Assembly (NCBI GenBank): GCA_026874595.1
Contig: CM049317.1
Location: 33,158,901-33,222,900 of the forward strand
Origin: Sipunculus nudus
Taxonomy: Eukaryota > Annelida > Sipuncula > Golfingiida > Sipunculidae
Direction: 5' to 3'
Length of the DNA stretch: 64,000 bases
In this document: one piece after another, positions 22,080 to 34,443 of the stretch
Numbering within the stretch: the first letter of the stretch is position 1
Layout of the letters: each line of letters begins with the position of its first letter
Notes under the pieces: model-generated
What the model saw: the letters and a program-made list of their open reading frames with translations, nothing else
Database searches by the model: none
Told to the model about the DNA's origin: nothing
Made by a program: the position numbers and the translations under genes

Positions 22080-23873
22080 TTACAAATTAAATATATTGTC
22101 CTCGAAGTCCTTCTTTAGCATTTCAGGATCAATCTGTTTGCCCCTATATTGTAATTCGCCCCCGTCTCGATATTCTTCGTAACATTTCTTATCCAACAGA
22201 CTCGGTCTGAAGTTACTGACCAAGTACGCCATACATTCCATAGTCTGGTTCTCACCATCCGATGACGTCACTTCCGGAATGTTTTTCTCATCCACGTTAT
22301 TTCCTTTGATAAATGTTACTTTGATATTTCTTCTTTCATAGTACTCTGGATGTGATTCAAGTTTATCTAAGGTTTCGAGCATCTGGTCATTTATTTGATA
22401 AACTTCCCCTCTCACGTTCTGAAAAAATAATGGGATATATGTAATTTCCATTCAATTTAGTTTAAAGCAGAATGATATGACATGTGTATTAAAAATTATT
22501 AAAAATTGTTAGGAAAAATTAGCTGCATGACTTTGATGGCTCTTAAACCCATCGATGCACAGTTCAACGCGACCTTTATCTGGTTCATACAGTGATGCAG
22601 GATTCGAGTCCGGACTAAAGTCCAATGTTTATGGAGAATCTGATTTGGACTTGTGCGTCCTGGACTCGGGTTGTACCCGTTCCTGGAGGGAAGGACTCGA
22701 GTCAACAGACCGGGTCCATCTCAAATCCAACAGAAAAACATATCATAAAGACTTACCTACCTGTGCGAACTACAAAAACAATATTACATAATACAAAGCT
22801 TTGCTCAAAATCGTGAGCATAAAATAAGAACTATTAAAGTAAAAACATGTGTGAACTAACTTTATAATGTAAACAAGATGATGAAAGTATGATATTTCCA
22901 TTTTAAATTCCTTTTTACGGATATTTGTATCGGACTTGGTCTCGGAATCCAGATGATTCAGACTCAAAAACGGTGGGCTTGGACTCGAACCTCAAGGATT
23001 CGAACTTGCACTTGAACTCGAGCGGCCTGGACTCGGAGTTGCACTGTGACTCGGAGGGTGTGGACTCGTCTTCATCAATGGATCTATACCATTTAACTTT
23101 GATAGTTGGATATATATGTCTGGTCCTATTACAGATGTAAGATGGTCCTCGTCACATCTTATCCCGATGTCTTAGCGAGTTAATAATGAAAGCATACAGA
23201 GTTACAATCAAACCGCAACTTAGGAGTACTAACTAAATCTTTCCTCTTACAATTTCAGTACATTTATAAAAATAATATTTATGCAGTAGGGGACTGATGT
23301 GATACCTTCGTTGCCAAGCGCCTATAAGATACTCGCGGAGGACAACGCGATATATAAGAGACAAAGCTAGAAGTAGTCGCCGAGAACGACGCGATATATC
23401 AAGAAATACGCTAGAGGTACTCGCCGAGAACGACGAGATTTTTCAAGGAATACGCTAGATCGATAAGAAACGCCGGTAGCCAGATCAAACATCGGCCGGA
23501 GGTAGGTTCTCAATCCATTATTTCATCATAATGAAAGGAACAACTCGGAAGCAACAACGGCTGTAATGCCTTCAGTACGTTGACCACCGCTATATTGCCT
23601 AAGATTCGATTGAGTGAATCCCACCAAGGCTTGGTGCATACAAAAAGAGACTTCAAGATATCTTTTAAAAGGAGTTCTAAATTTACCCACCTTTCCACGG
23701 CCCCTGGCGTTCAACATCTTCGGGTTACCATAATAACCATCCTTGATCAAGGGGTATCGGTCAACCGTCCTAGCAGCGCTGAAGAATGTCGCCACTCCCA
23801 TGCTCCTGTCAGTCATGACGTAATGAAATGACTGTCCACGCTGTAAGGTCCCGTACACAAAAACATACGGCAT
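22080..23873 (-). CDS. GGACT: GGACT-like gamma-glutamylaminecyclotransferase c3, two exons, intact
   Basis: Exon 1 is 23873-23691 (61 codons) and exon 2 is 22418-22080 (112 residues plus TAA), joined in phase 0 to 173 residues. It has Tyr-Gly-Thr-Leu in residues 7-10, the Glu-Val-Tyr strand at the start of exon 2, and Leu-Asp-Lys-Leu-Glu with the presumed catalytic Glu. It differs from c2 at a few positions (Phe-Phe for Phe-Ile after Ala-Thr, Asn for Ile in Tyr-Gly-Asn-Pro, Met for Leu before Glu-Cys-Met). Splice sites are unchanged. The minisatellite is reduced to about three monomers, which largely accounts for the shorter intron. Expected to be a functional cytosolic enzyme if transcribed. 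Confidence 0.87.
22575..23070. repeat. Degenerate GACTCG-rich intron block, unit 3
   Basis: Counterpart of 13,205-13,700, with the same two clusters and small base changes. Confidence 0.65.
23325..23465. repeat. 44-bp minisatellite remnant, about 3 copies, in the c3 intron
   Basis: Three degenerate monomers between the same unique flanks as in c1 and c2 (..CCAAGCGCCTATAA and TAGATCGATAAG..). Confidence 0.9.
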
Positions 23874-25046
23874 GGTACTGCAAAAAGTGAATCCTTTGGG
23901 GTTGATTTTGGTAAAACCGTACTGTTACCTGAACTTGTTAATATCAGGCTTCAATTAGCTTGTATGACTATTCAAGCTGTGTGTTTAGGATTTGTGTTCA
24001 TAAATAAATGTCAGTTCAGTGTTGTGCAGACACGCTCTGTATCACTAAAACAAATATACTGAATAAGGACTCCATACAATTGACATTTTTATAGCGCGGA
24101 GGTCGACATGCGTCATATAAACGGGACATGCATCTTGTAGCATTTTACTCTGTACCTGGCTGAGCAGGAACAAAACATCCTAATATTAGTTGCGCTGTAA
24201 TTAGTAGGTGGACACTCTGCTGAAAATCTGTCAGATATTTTTTACACCTAGCTCGACTCAAGTGCCAGTTTTCGTCCTCATTCATAATACTGAACACTGT
24301 GTAGAAAAACCACATATGCTCACACATGAGCGAGCTCGCATACGCGTGTATGTGTATAATTATGTAATTAATTAACAAATTAGTATTGTTATGTTAATTT
24401 CAGATATGACTCCAATCCGAATGTACAAGTTATTCTCTAATATTAGGGTGAAAGACTGTTTAAATGGAAAACTGGAAGGAATGATATTGATATAACTGGA
24501 GTCATTAAGGTAGGTTTTCTAAAGCTCAGTCCTAATAATAAACATGTTTGGTGGCGTCATCAGGGGACTGGGAAACGAGATGATCACGGATGTAAGCTGC
24601 AAGGAAGCCTGTAGAGAAAAGAACTGAACAAGAATTTTATTACTCGGGCCCAAAGTTCCTACAAGAATAATACACCAATATTACTCATTGGTATGAAGGA
24701 GCGGGAAATAAAAATAAATAATTAAAGAAATAATGAATAAAAAGACTTAAAACATTTAAATATCAAACTTTTTAAATATATATATTATATAATAGTTTGC
24801 ATTTATATGACTTGTTTATACTGAGTGGCATTATACAACAAAAAATATTGATCTCATCTTGAGAGCATGAAAAATATAAGCTGCTAAATTAACTATCTGA
24901 AACATTTCATCCATATAAAGTAGTTTTCTAAAAAAATATATTTATTAGACAGTGGCGAAAATTTATGTTGAAGGGGGGGGGATGACTCGCAGTCTTGGAA
25001 GATGATAGGCGTGGGAGGGTAATCAAAACTCGGATAAAAGAGGCAT

Positions 25047-25099
<53 letters not shown>

Positions 25100-25899
25100 T
25101 ATAAAATTAATGTACGGTTGGTTTGACTTCATCCGTTTGTGCGACAGATCTGTTTCGTGAGAGCAGCAGTCAAGCCGGCTCACTCTTCAGGTACAAACTG
25201 GAGTAATCAGATATTGGGTGAGCTTGTCATAATAGGTAGGATTAATCTGGGGTTACTGGGTTCGGTGTGTATATCAAAATTTAAAAGGTTCTATGAAATA
25301 CCATCAATTATAAGTGCAACAACATATGTGTATTTGAAAATCTTTAAAACATGAAACAAGATGTTAAATCATCGAGGTCATCAGGCGGGTTCTCAGTGCA
25401 AAGTGCCTCACAATTTTCATCATGTTAAGCCCAGGAGTTCAGTACAGTGAAAAATATACGGATCATGTTCTGCATGTCTTGATTGTATTCAATTAATATT
25501 TGAACTGGGTGTATTATCATTATCAACAGTAACAAAATTAAAAAAAAGTGTGAACAATTCAGTATTACATACATTTTTAGCATTAACCAACATGTCTCCA
25601 CAATTAGGACACATGGAGCCAAAATTCTCTACTCGGAAACATGAAAACTGACTGGATTGCATGCATGTTCTCTATTTCATTTTTAAATTAACTTGACCCT
25701 GGGAAAATCGTTATTTGTTTTCTGTATGTATCTGTATTTGTATCTGTGTTCGTCCCATTTCTCTTCTGATACATTTGATGTTGTTATTGTCTTCATCCCA
25801 CACATACACTTCACCCCCCCCCCCCCTCAACATTCAGATTGTCATATCTTATTTGTGTCATAATGTCAGGATTAAAATGAACAGTTTCTTTTAGTTTCC
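23874..25899. other. c3 upstream region, non-coding
   Basis: Nearly identical to 33,224-35,229 in unit 4. It includes about 500 bases (24,605-25,120) that are absent from unit 2, a G-run near 24,965 and a (TA)n tract at 25,049-25,103. No exon is recognised. Confidence 0.4.
25049..25103. repeat. (TA)n microsatellite, unit 3
   Basis: TA tract of about 50 bases. The unit 4 counterpart at 34,400-34,435 is shorter. Confidence 0.9.
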
Positions 25900-26475
25900 C
25901 TGTCAGATGCTTTTTCGCCTCTCTCACTCTCTAATGAATTCTTCCTGGGTATAAATATTAGACTTGGTTTTCTTTAGCTATCTCCGGGCTTGCACTAGGA
26001 TCCCTTCTCTTTGCTTATACTTCCCAAATTTCACGATTACGGGCCTCGGTTTCCCCTGCATTTTCCATGGTAGCTTATGAGCCATCTCTATCTCCATGTC
26101 ATCATCCTCCATCTCCATCTAATCTCTGATCACTTTTCTAAATTTGTTTTCACAGTCTGTCGATGTTTACTCACCAGCATCCTCTGCTATACCATGGAAG
26201 GTTAGATTGTCCCGTTTTGAGCTTTCCTCTAATTCCTCTAACCTAGCCTTAAGTTTCTTTTTCCACATTTCATTTCTGTCACTTCAACTTGTAATATAGC
26301 TATTATGTCAGTTACGTTCTGCACAATGAACCTCGACCAGTGATTGTACATTTGCGTCCAAAAGGTTAGTGTTTTTATCTGGGGATGTTTGAGTTTTTGC
26401 TGGATATTTGTGAACTCGAACGGTATTGCTTTGGGGTTTACGCTATGAGACGGACTTCTATTATGGATCACCTGT
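25900..26475 (-). pseudogene. L1-like retrotransposon ORF1 fossil, unit 3
   Basis: Same remnant as at 15,896-16,640. The longest open piece (26471-26238) carries the coiled-coil-like part with Val-Thr-Asp-Ile-Ile and ends Asn-Leu-Arg-Leu-Gly. Downstream, Lys-Arg-Asp-Asn-Leu-Thr-Phe-His-Gly and the Pro-Gly-Lys-Pro-Arg-Pro motif can be read across stops. Confidence 0.7.
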
Positions 26476-27030
26476 CAACAGATGTCGGTGCCCGAGACAT
26501 CTTTCGGCAACCTGTCATCACAATGGTAGGTATATAACATAAGAAAAAAAAAACATAATTAAACCTCACAATAAATTATATCAATGAACAGTATTTCATT
26601 TATGGAACCAGATGGTGGTTTACTTATGCAATTCTGATTTTTCATTCTGAAGATATAACATATTTTATATATCTGGAGTAGGGCCTGATTTGGTCCAGCA
26701 TTCCAGGAAAACCTGTGACATGCACCAGCACGGATGTGCCATGCCCCCTTCTTACGTTATACCCAGCAAACCCTGTGACAGCCCTTATTAATTTCGCCAG
26801 GTGCATTGGTACAAACAAACCCATTTCTTTTACTATAAAATCATTTTATATTTTATACTAGAATATACTGTATTATTTAAAAAATATATTTTGTTCTAAA
26901 CTTTATATTCATATATTAATATTATAACTCTATGTGTTAAAGCATACTCTCACAAACACACAAAACACAGGTGACAAACGCAATGATTACAATATTTGTA
27001 TATTACACAATGTATTTTATGTACACACAC

Positions 27031-27031
<1 letters not shown>

Positions 27032-27091
<60 letters not shown>
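27032..27091. repeat. (TA)n microsatellite, unit 3
   Basis: About 60 bases of TA. Unit 2 has only a short ATATATAT here (near 17,180), so the tract grew after the units separated. Confidence 0.95.
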
Positions 27092-27095
<4 letters not shown>

Positions 27096-29167
27096 AAAAT
27101 TTAGACCAATTAAGCTGCAGTGTGCATATCTGTCCAATAAATATATGTAGTTCTCATGAGATATATAATAGACACTTAATCATGTGAAATACACAATGTG
27201 TGACCTCAATAAATGTGAGTATTATTAATGTTCATGACAGTTATAATACGTATGCGCACCAGACGTTCTTGCTTTAGCTTATATGATCGTTGTACTTGCC
27301 CGGGGCCAGTGGTGACAGTGTCACGTGGGTGTCTATAGAGAGTGTTAAAATAGACCGGAAATTCCGCCCTGAATGAAGTTTTCAGTGAGTCAAGACAACG
27401 CTGTCTTCATTATTTTTACCTGTTTACCAGGTTAGTAGTGTTTATAAATGCTTATCCCATATATTGCCCTAATATTTTGTCGGTTAGGGAATAGAGCTTG
27501 ATGATTACCTGAGTTTTTGTGTGTATTTTTACTGTTAAAAATAGTAAATGAAGTATATAATCTATTCGCAGAAACCGAGCGAAATGTCCGCTTTCACCAC
27601 ATCTCTGTTGCGGGGTTCTGACCATTTTCAATTTTTGTCTCTCTATTGCTCCTGTCATGTTTAATTTTCAGAAAGTTAGGGCTGTCCAGCGTATGTCATA
27701 GCATTTAGTCAGTCCCATGTCCTTCTAACGCCGTAACCTTGTAAAATAAGAGTAGAAAAGTTTGTAAGTGAGCGGGCACTGAAATTAGGTAAACGGTACC
27801 CGGTTCAGTGTTTACATTTACCATATTTGCTCCGTCTTCTCCGTTTTTTTTTTTTGTAACTTTATGACTCATTCTTGTACAAAGAACGTTGACCATGATT
27901 CCAATAGATATCTACTAGTATCATCGATCACAACGCGCATAAATGAGAGAAAATCCCGTGATCCAGCAAAGCACCAATATGGCGGCCGCCAGGGAGGCTC
28001 AACGGCCAGCATATCCGAAGTTTAACCGGTTTAACCGGTTCATATATAATCCACACGACTATAGGTCTTATAATAAACGTAATAATGTGTTTTCAGTTAG
28101 GAAAAAAAAGTAAATTCTATGCCGCTGTTGCAATCGGCTAGGTCCTTGAAGAAAAGCCATGTTACGCGCCCGACTTGAGCCAGTAACAGCTACGTTTGGA
28201 TAAGGTTGATGGATAATGACCTATATTAACTCTATATTTTTTGTTGAACCCTATTCTTTTATATTTTTATAGTTAAGCTGATAATTCGGACGGGTATCTG
28301 CGAGTTAACAGGGGCCGCCAGCGAGAATCTCGGAACTGACATGAGCGATAATTGAGATGAATAGCACCAGCTTGTGAATGAATTCACAATATTTCTCATT
28401 TATGTTGAAGATATCTTTTGTAATATTCAAAAATATCATTATATAAAATAATTTATTCAGTTACTAAATAATTAATTGAAACATACAAAATGAATTTACC
28501 TATACAGTTGTTCTGCTTTGTGCCCAAGTAAATAAGATATTTTAAATCAAAATATAAAAAAAAACTGAAAGAAATAATGGTTAAATATATTAGAAGTTTC
28601 TCAAAGATATTTTCTAGTATTTCTTTTTTATTTACAGTTGATGGACAGCTTAAGCTGCTTAAAAGTTACTTATATGCAAAAGTGAAGGGAAGAAGACTTA
28701 CATTTCAACAAATCTCATAAGCTTGCTCCAACAACGTGTTGCTGCAACTTTACTTCCTGAAGCACACATGCACACATTTCTAAATGAGCTTTTCCCAGAA
28801 TATCCAATTCAGATCCTTCTTCCTCATTCTTTCTTTCCTTCTCTGTGTCCTTCACTCTCTCTTTCATCCTTGATCCCATTTTTCCATCTTTCTTTCTTCA
28901 TCTCTTTATCTTTCACTCTCATTCATGACTAGCCCCTACACTTATGTCTGATAGTCATACGTGTAACATCAACTGCTTTTCACCAAAAACCATGTCTGTG
29001 CTAGTTGCTAGCCACTCACAGGTGAAATACCTGCAACATCATTTTGACCATAACTATATATAAATAAAATATATTAATCAAATGGAAATGTTATTATATA
29101 TCTTTCACAAATCAAATATATCGAATGAATAATGATTATATCCTTTATATTTAATACGTATAAATTC

Positions 29168-29345
29168 ATATGGCTCCCCAGAGTGAAAAGGGGATAGTTC
29201 TTAGTCGACCCCGAGCGCCCTCTGTTTTGTTCGTCAGTCACTGTTCCAAGTGGTATTGCTGGATCACGCGCATGCGCACTCACTTCCGGTAGGCAGGAGT
29301 GTTGACATTCGTGCCATACGTGTATTGCACGAAGGCCGCCCTTTT
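29168..29345 (-). promoter_or_regulatory. Promoter-like GC-rich patch with NRF1 and ETS motifs (unit 3)
   Basis: Nearly identical copy of 19,270-19,445. The NRF1 palindrome is at 29268-29277 and the ETS site at 29281-29289. It likewise has no recognisable adjacent exon. Confidence 0.45.
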
Positions 29346-30571
29346 TCTCATACATGTCTTGTCAGACCCGATAATGCTATAATGACAATGTTATAATCAT
29401 ATATGCATGTGTTCATATTTATTCATGCAAATCTTCATGCTGTACAATTGTTTGCATCATATGTCAGGTTTAATTCAAATGACAGGCACCAAAGTGTATT
29501 TACCATACAATTAGCAGATGAAAGGGTATGAACATTATTGCTTTGTTGATCGAATTATTTTGATAGTACCACAAAGACCCACCAGGGGCATGTATGTTTA
29601 TTCAATTGGTACCACTGTTTAATTCAATTGTGAGCACATTTACTCGATCCCCATAATACCAATTATTACTCTGTCCTAATTACACAAAGTGTGCAGTTTC
29701 TTTTCATGACACCAAAGACCACAATGTGTGGACAGGAGTGGAATATTATTAACCCTTTTGTTTAGGACCATATTAGTAATAACACGTATGTAGTATATGT
29801 AATGTCACACAAGGCCATGGATAATCATTTGCAGTATCTGATTACTTAAATAGTCCTGGTAATTTTCCTAATTGTTTTATATATCAGTCATGGGTTTTTC
29901 TCTTATATACCAACCTACAGGAAAATGTATCAGGGGTTTGTGATAAGTCTATTCTCCTTTTGTCTATATATTTACTTTCCCTATGCCTAAACTACAGATC
30001 AGCACATACAATATTTAAACTTAATGGACTGAACAGATTCCACTGTAAAGTTTATGTATGAGAAATGTCACATCTGGAATTTAATCACTTAGTCATAAGA
30101 GGCGAAAGCCAATCTTATATATACTGTACAAGTTCATTATGATGACACTAGGTGGCAGTACTACAATGTATGCGTACATTCAATGAGTTATACTTAGGAG
30201 AGTTAATATTTTGAAAGTTGAAGCATAATTAGTAATGTAGTTATGCTTGTATATTTCTATGATTACTGGTGAAACCAGAGACTTCAATTCCGAGTAGCAG
30301 GAAATATTGTGAAGATTAGTATTCTTAGTTCCATGGCATAGCACCACTGTTGCTGTATAAGGAAATATTATGTTAGGGGTATATTAACTATGGTTTTATG
30401 CACATGTACCATATATGTAATAAAGATTCTGTATGAGGATCTCGATGATTCAAGGGAAGTTTCATTGTTTTTACCTGTTTATTTAACAAGGTGACTCTGC
30501 TTCTGTTCACTACCCACTGAGTGCCTGTAACATTCACAATCTGGTGTATGTTTGTCATTTCTGTAAATGTG

Positions 30572-30577
<6 letters not shown>

Positions 30578-30617
<40 letters not shown>
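30578..30617. repeat. (TA)n microsatellite, unit 3 right end
   Basis: Counterpart of the tract at 20,670. Confidence 0.95.
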
Positions 30618-30620
<3 letters not shown>

Positions 30621-31059
30621 ATTATCCATTATGTTTTGTATATCCAAATCCCTTAACACCAAATCTACAATTACTTCGGTAATGGTCATATAGCTTGGGC
30701 TATCAGCTAAGTAATACAGTTCAAACTTAAATCGATTTTTTATCGAACGAGCTGACGGATTATTCCATTTAGGAGATTTCTTGTATTATCTTGTTCCTAA
30801 GCCTGTACAAAGTGTACAACAACAACCCCATCCCAGCTTAATTATTCTAGTAAATTTGTTGTTCAAACATATATTGCATGACGGCTACTTTACTTTCCCT
30901 TGGCTAATTGTTTAGTCCCCTACGGGAATAATTTATTTGAAAAACATAATTTAAACTTTCACACAAATGACCTGTAAAATTCATATTGGAAATGACACAT
31001 CCAGCAGGTTTCGCAGCTATTCTTCAAGATGATTTTCGAATATGATTTTATCCCCGACA

Positions 31060-31258
31060 TCGGTGGTCTAGGAGTAGAGTACAGGACTCTAAGCCAAGAG
31101 GTCATGAGTTGAAAGCTGTTCCGAGCAGAGGTGAGATTTTTCACGGCCGGTCCTCACCCAGAGTGAGCGCTCTGCAGGCTTAATGAGAAGGCTGTGTCCC
31201 ACAACCGTGTATCACTCATAGGCGAGTACGGTTTTATTTATTATTTTTTTTTATTTCT
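31060..31258 (+). mobile_element. tRNA-derived SINE-like repeat, copy in unit 4
   Basis: Same element and same insertion point as in units 1-3. Confidence 0.6.
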
Positions 31259-31964
31259 TTGGGGGGGGGCTCAAACTGGTTATGACTCAGTAATCTTGAT
31301 GATTTCATGCACAGGAGTTGCATGTGCGGGACACAACCAGCCTGAATGACACCAGGTTGTGAAGTAAATGACAGGAGGCGATTGCTAACGCCCTGTCACG
31401 TAGTCCCAAATAGATATGGAATTCTACAGATTCTGACTCAGTTTAAGAATGAGACAAATGTTCTGTGTAAACTACGGGCCATTTGCTGAAAGATAATTCA
31501 ACACCTATATCACAGAACTGGAGAGACCACAACTAATTAAACCACACAGGTAGGGTTTATTTTCGCTTAACGTTTATTTTAGGAAGAGGCAGGCCAGAGA
31601 AAAGCGGTTCACTGATTGGGTTACAAATTAAGCGGCCTCTGGAGGTCCTGACATACACCTGGCAATAGGCCCGTTATTATATTACAATTTACCATATTCG
31701 GAACATTTGCGCTGGCTCGTACCGTGGTAAAGTGCGACGGTCCAAAAACCTTATATTAGTTATTTAATTTACCAGCAAGTGGCATTAATTGTCAATCCAG
31801 TCTCTTAAAAAAAGTTTTCATCATTGCCGTCTGTGCTATCTGTTTACAGATTAAATATATTGTCCTTAATTTGGCCATTCAAACAGAGTAACCGCAAGTT
31901 TTGAAAGCTTTACCGGCTGCCGGGTCCAGTCTCTTAAAAAGTTTATACCATCTATGTTATATGT

Positions 31965-33223
31965 TTACAAATTAAATATATTGTCCTCGAAGTCCTTCTT
32001 TAGCATTTCAGGATCAATCTGTTTGCCCCTATATTGTAATTCGCCCCCGTCTCGATATTCTTCGTAACATTTCTTATCCAACAGACTCGGTCTGAAGTTA
32101 CTGACCAAGTACGCCATACATTCCAAAGTCTGGTTCTCACCATCCGATGACGTCACTTCCGGAATGTTTTTCTCATCCACGTTATTTCCTTTGATAAATG
32201 TTACTTTGATATTTCTTCTTTCATAGTACTCTGGATGTAATTCAAGTTTATCTAAGTTTTCGAGCATCTGGTCATTAATTTGATAAACTTCCCCTCTCAC
32301 GTTCTGAAAAAATAATGGGATATATGTAATTTCCATTCAATTTAGTTTAAAGCAGAATGATATGACATATGTATTAAAAATTTTTAAAAATTGTTAGGAA
32401 AATTAGCTGCATGACTTTGATGGCTCAATGGATCTATACCATTTAACTTTGATAGCTGGATATATATGTCTGGTCCTATTACAGATGTAAGATGGTCCTC
32501 GTCACATCTTATCCCGATGTCTTAGCGAGTTAATAATGAAAGCATACAGAGTTACAATCAAACCGCAACTTAGGAGTACTAACTAAATCTTTCCTCTTAC
32601 AATTTCAGTACATTTATAAAAATAATATTTATGCAGTAGGGGACTGATGTGATACCTTCGTTGCCAAGCGCCTATAAGGTACTCGCGGAGGACAACGCGA
32701 TATATAAGAGACAAAGCTAGAAGTAGTCGCCGAGAACGACGCGATATATTAAGAAATACGCTAGAGGTACTCGCCGAGAACGACGCGATTTTTCAAGGAA
32801 TACGCTAGATCGATAAGCAACGCCGGTAGCCAGATCAAACATCGGCCGAAGGTAGGTTCTCAATCCATTATTTCATCATAATGAAAGCAACAACTCGGAA
32901 GCAACAACGGCTGTAATGCCTTCAGTACGTTGACCACCGCTATATTGCCTAAGATTCGATTGAGTGAATCCCACCAAGGCTTGGTGCATACAAAAAGAGA
33001 CTTCAAGATATCTTTTAAAAGGAGTTCTAAATTTACCCACCTTTCCACGGCCCCTGGCGTTCAACATCTTCGGGTTACCATAATAACCATCCTTGATCAA
33101 GGGGTATCGGTCAACCGTCCTAGCAGCGCTGACGAATGTCGCCACTCCCATGCTCCTGTCAGTCATGACGTAATGAAATGACTGTCCACGTTGTAAGGTC
33201 CCGTACACAAAAACATACGGCGT
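31965..33223 (-). CDS. GGACT: GGACT-like c4, two exons, initiator changed to ACG
   Basis: Exon 1 is 33223-33041 and exon 2 is 32303-31965, with the same splice sites and 173-codon frame as c2 and c3 and no internal stop. The Tyr-Gly-Thr-Leu motif and the Leu-Asp-Lys-Leu-Glu catalytic region are intact. The initiator triplet (33223-33221) is ACG where c1-c3 have ATG. The next in-frame ATG lies after the substrate loop (Met-Thr-Asp-Arg), so starting there would lose the signature strand. Either ACG is used as a weak start, an upstream exon supplies the start, or the copy is newly silenced. The intron is the shortest of the minus-strand copies because the GACTCG block is deleted. Confidence 0.75.
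32675..32815. repeat. 44-bp minisatellite remnant, about 3 copies, in the c4 intron
   Basis: Same three-monomer state as c3, differing by single bases. Confidence 0.9.
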
Positions 33224-34398
33224 GGTACTGCAAAAAGTGAATCCTTTGGGGTTGATTTTGGTAAAACCGTACTGTTACCTGAACTTGTTAATATCAGGCT
33301 TCAATTAGCTTGTATGACTATTCAAGCTGTGTGTTTAGGATTTGTGTTCATAAATAAATGTCAGTTCAGTGTTGTGCAGACACGCTCTGTATCACTAAAA
33401 CAAATATACTGAATAAGGACTCCATACAATTGACATTTTTATAGCGCGGAGGTCGACATGCGTCATATAAACGGGACATGCATCTTGTAGCATTTTACTC
33501 TGTACCTGGCTGAGCAGGAACAAAACATCCTAATAATAGTTGCGCTGTAATTAGTAGGTGGACACTCTGCTGAAAATCTGTCAGATATTTTTTACACCTA
33601 GCTCGACTCAAGTGCCAGTTTTCGTCCTCATTCATAATACTGAACACTGTGTAGAAAAACCACATATGCTCACACATGAGCGAGCTCGCATACGCGTGTA
33701 TGTGTATAATTATGTAATTAATTAACAAATTAGTATTGTTATGTTAATTTCAGATAAGACTCCAATCCGAATGTACAAGTTATTCTCTAATATTAGGGTG
33801 AAAGACTGTTTAAATGGAAAACTGGAAGGAATGATATTGATTTAACTAAAGTCATTAAGGTAGGTTTTCTAAAGCTCAGTCCTAATAATAAACATGGTTG
33901 GTGGCGTCATCAGGGGACTGGGAAACGAGATGATCACGGATGTAAGCTGCAAGGAAGCCTGTAGAGAAAAGAACTGAACAAGAATTTTATTACTCGGGCC
34001 CAAAGTTCCTACAAGAATAATACACCAATATTACTCATTGGTATGAAGGAGCGGGAAATAAAAATAAATAATTAAAGAAATAATGAATAAAAAGACTTAA
34101 AACATTTAAATATCAAACTTTTTAAATATATATATTATATAATAGTTTGCATTTATATGACTTGTTTATACTGAGTGGCATTATACAACAAAAAATATTG
34201 ATCTCATCTTGAGAGCATGAAAAATGTAAGCTGCTAAATTAACTATCTGAGACATTTCATCCATATTAAGTAGTTTTCTAAAAAAATATATTTATTAGAC
34301 AGTGGCGAAAATTTATGTTGAAGGGGGGGGGGGATGACTCGCAGTCTTGGAAGATGATAGGCGTGGGAGGGTAATCAAAACTCGGATAAAAGAGGCAT

Positions 34399-34443
<45 letters not shown>

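Larger units (their letters stand above)
20913..30812 (-). repeat. Tandem unit 3 (contains c3)
   Basis: About 9.9 kb between two identical junctions (..CCTGTACAAAGTG/TACAACAACAACCCC..) at 20,912 and 30,812. Its left two-thirds is nearest to unit 4 and its right third (from about 27,720) is almost identical to 17,820-20,912 in unit 2. This pattern is expected if a 9.9-kb segment spanning the junction was duplicated recently. Confidence 0.85.
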
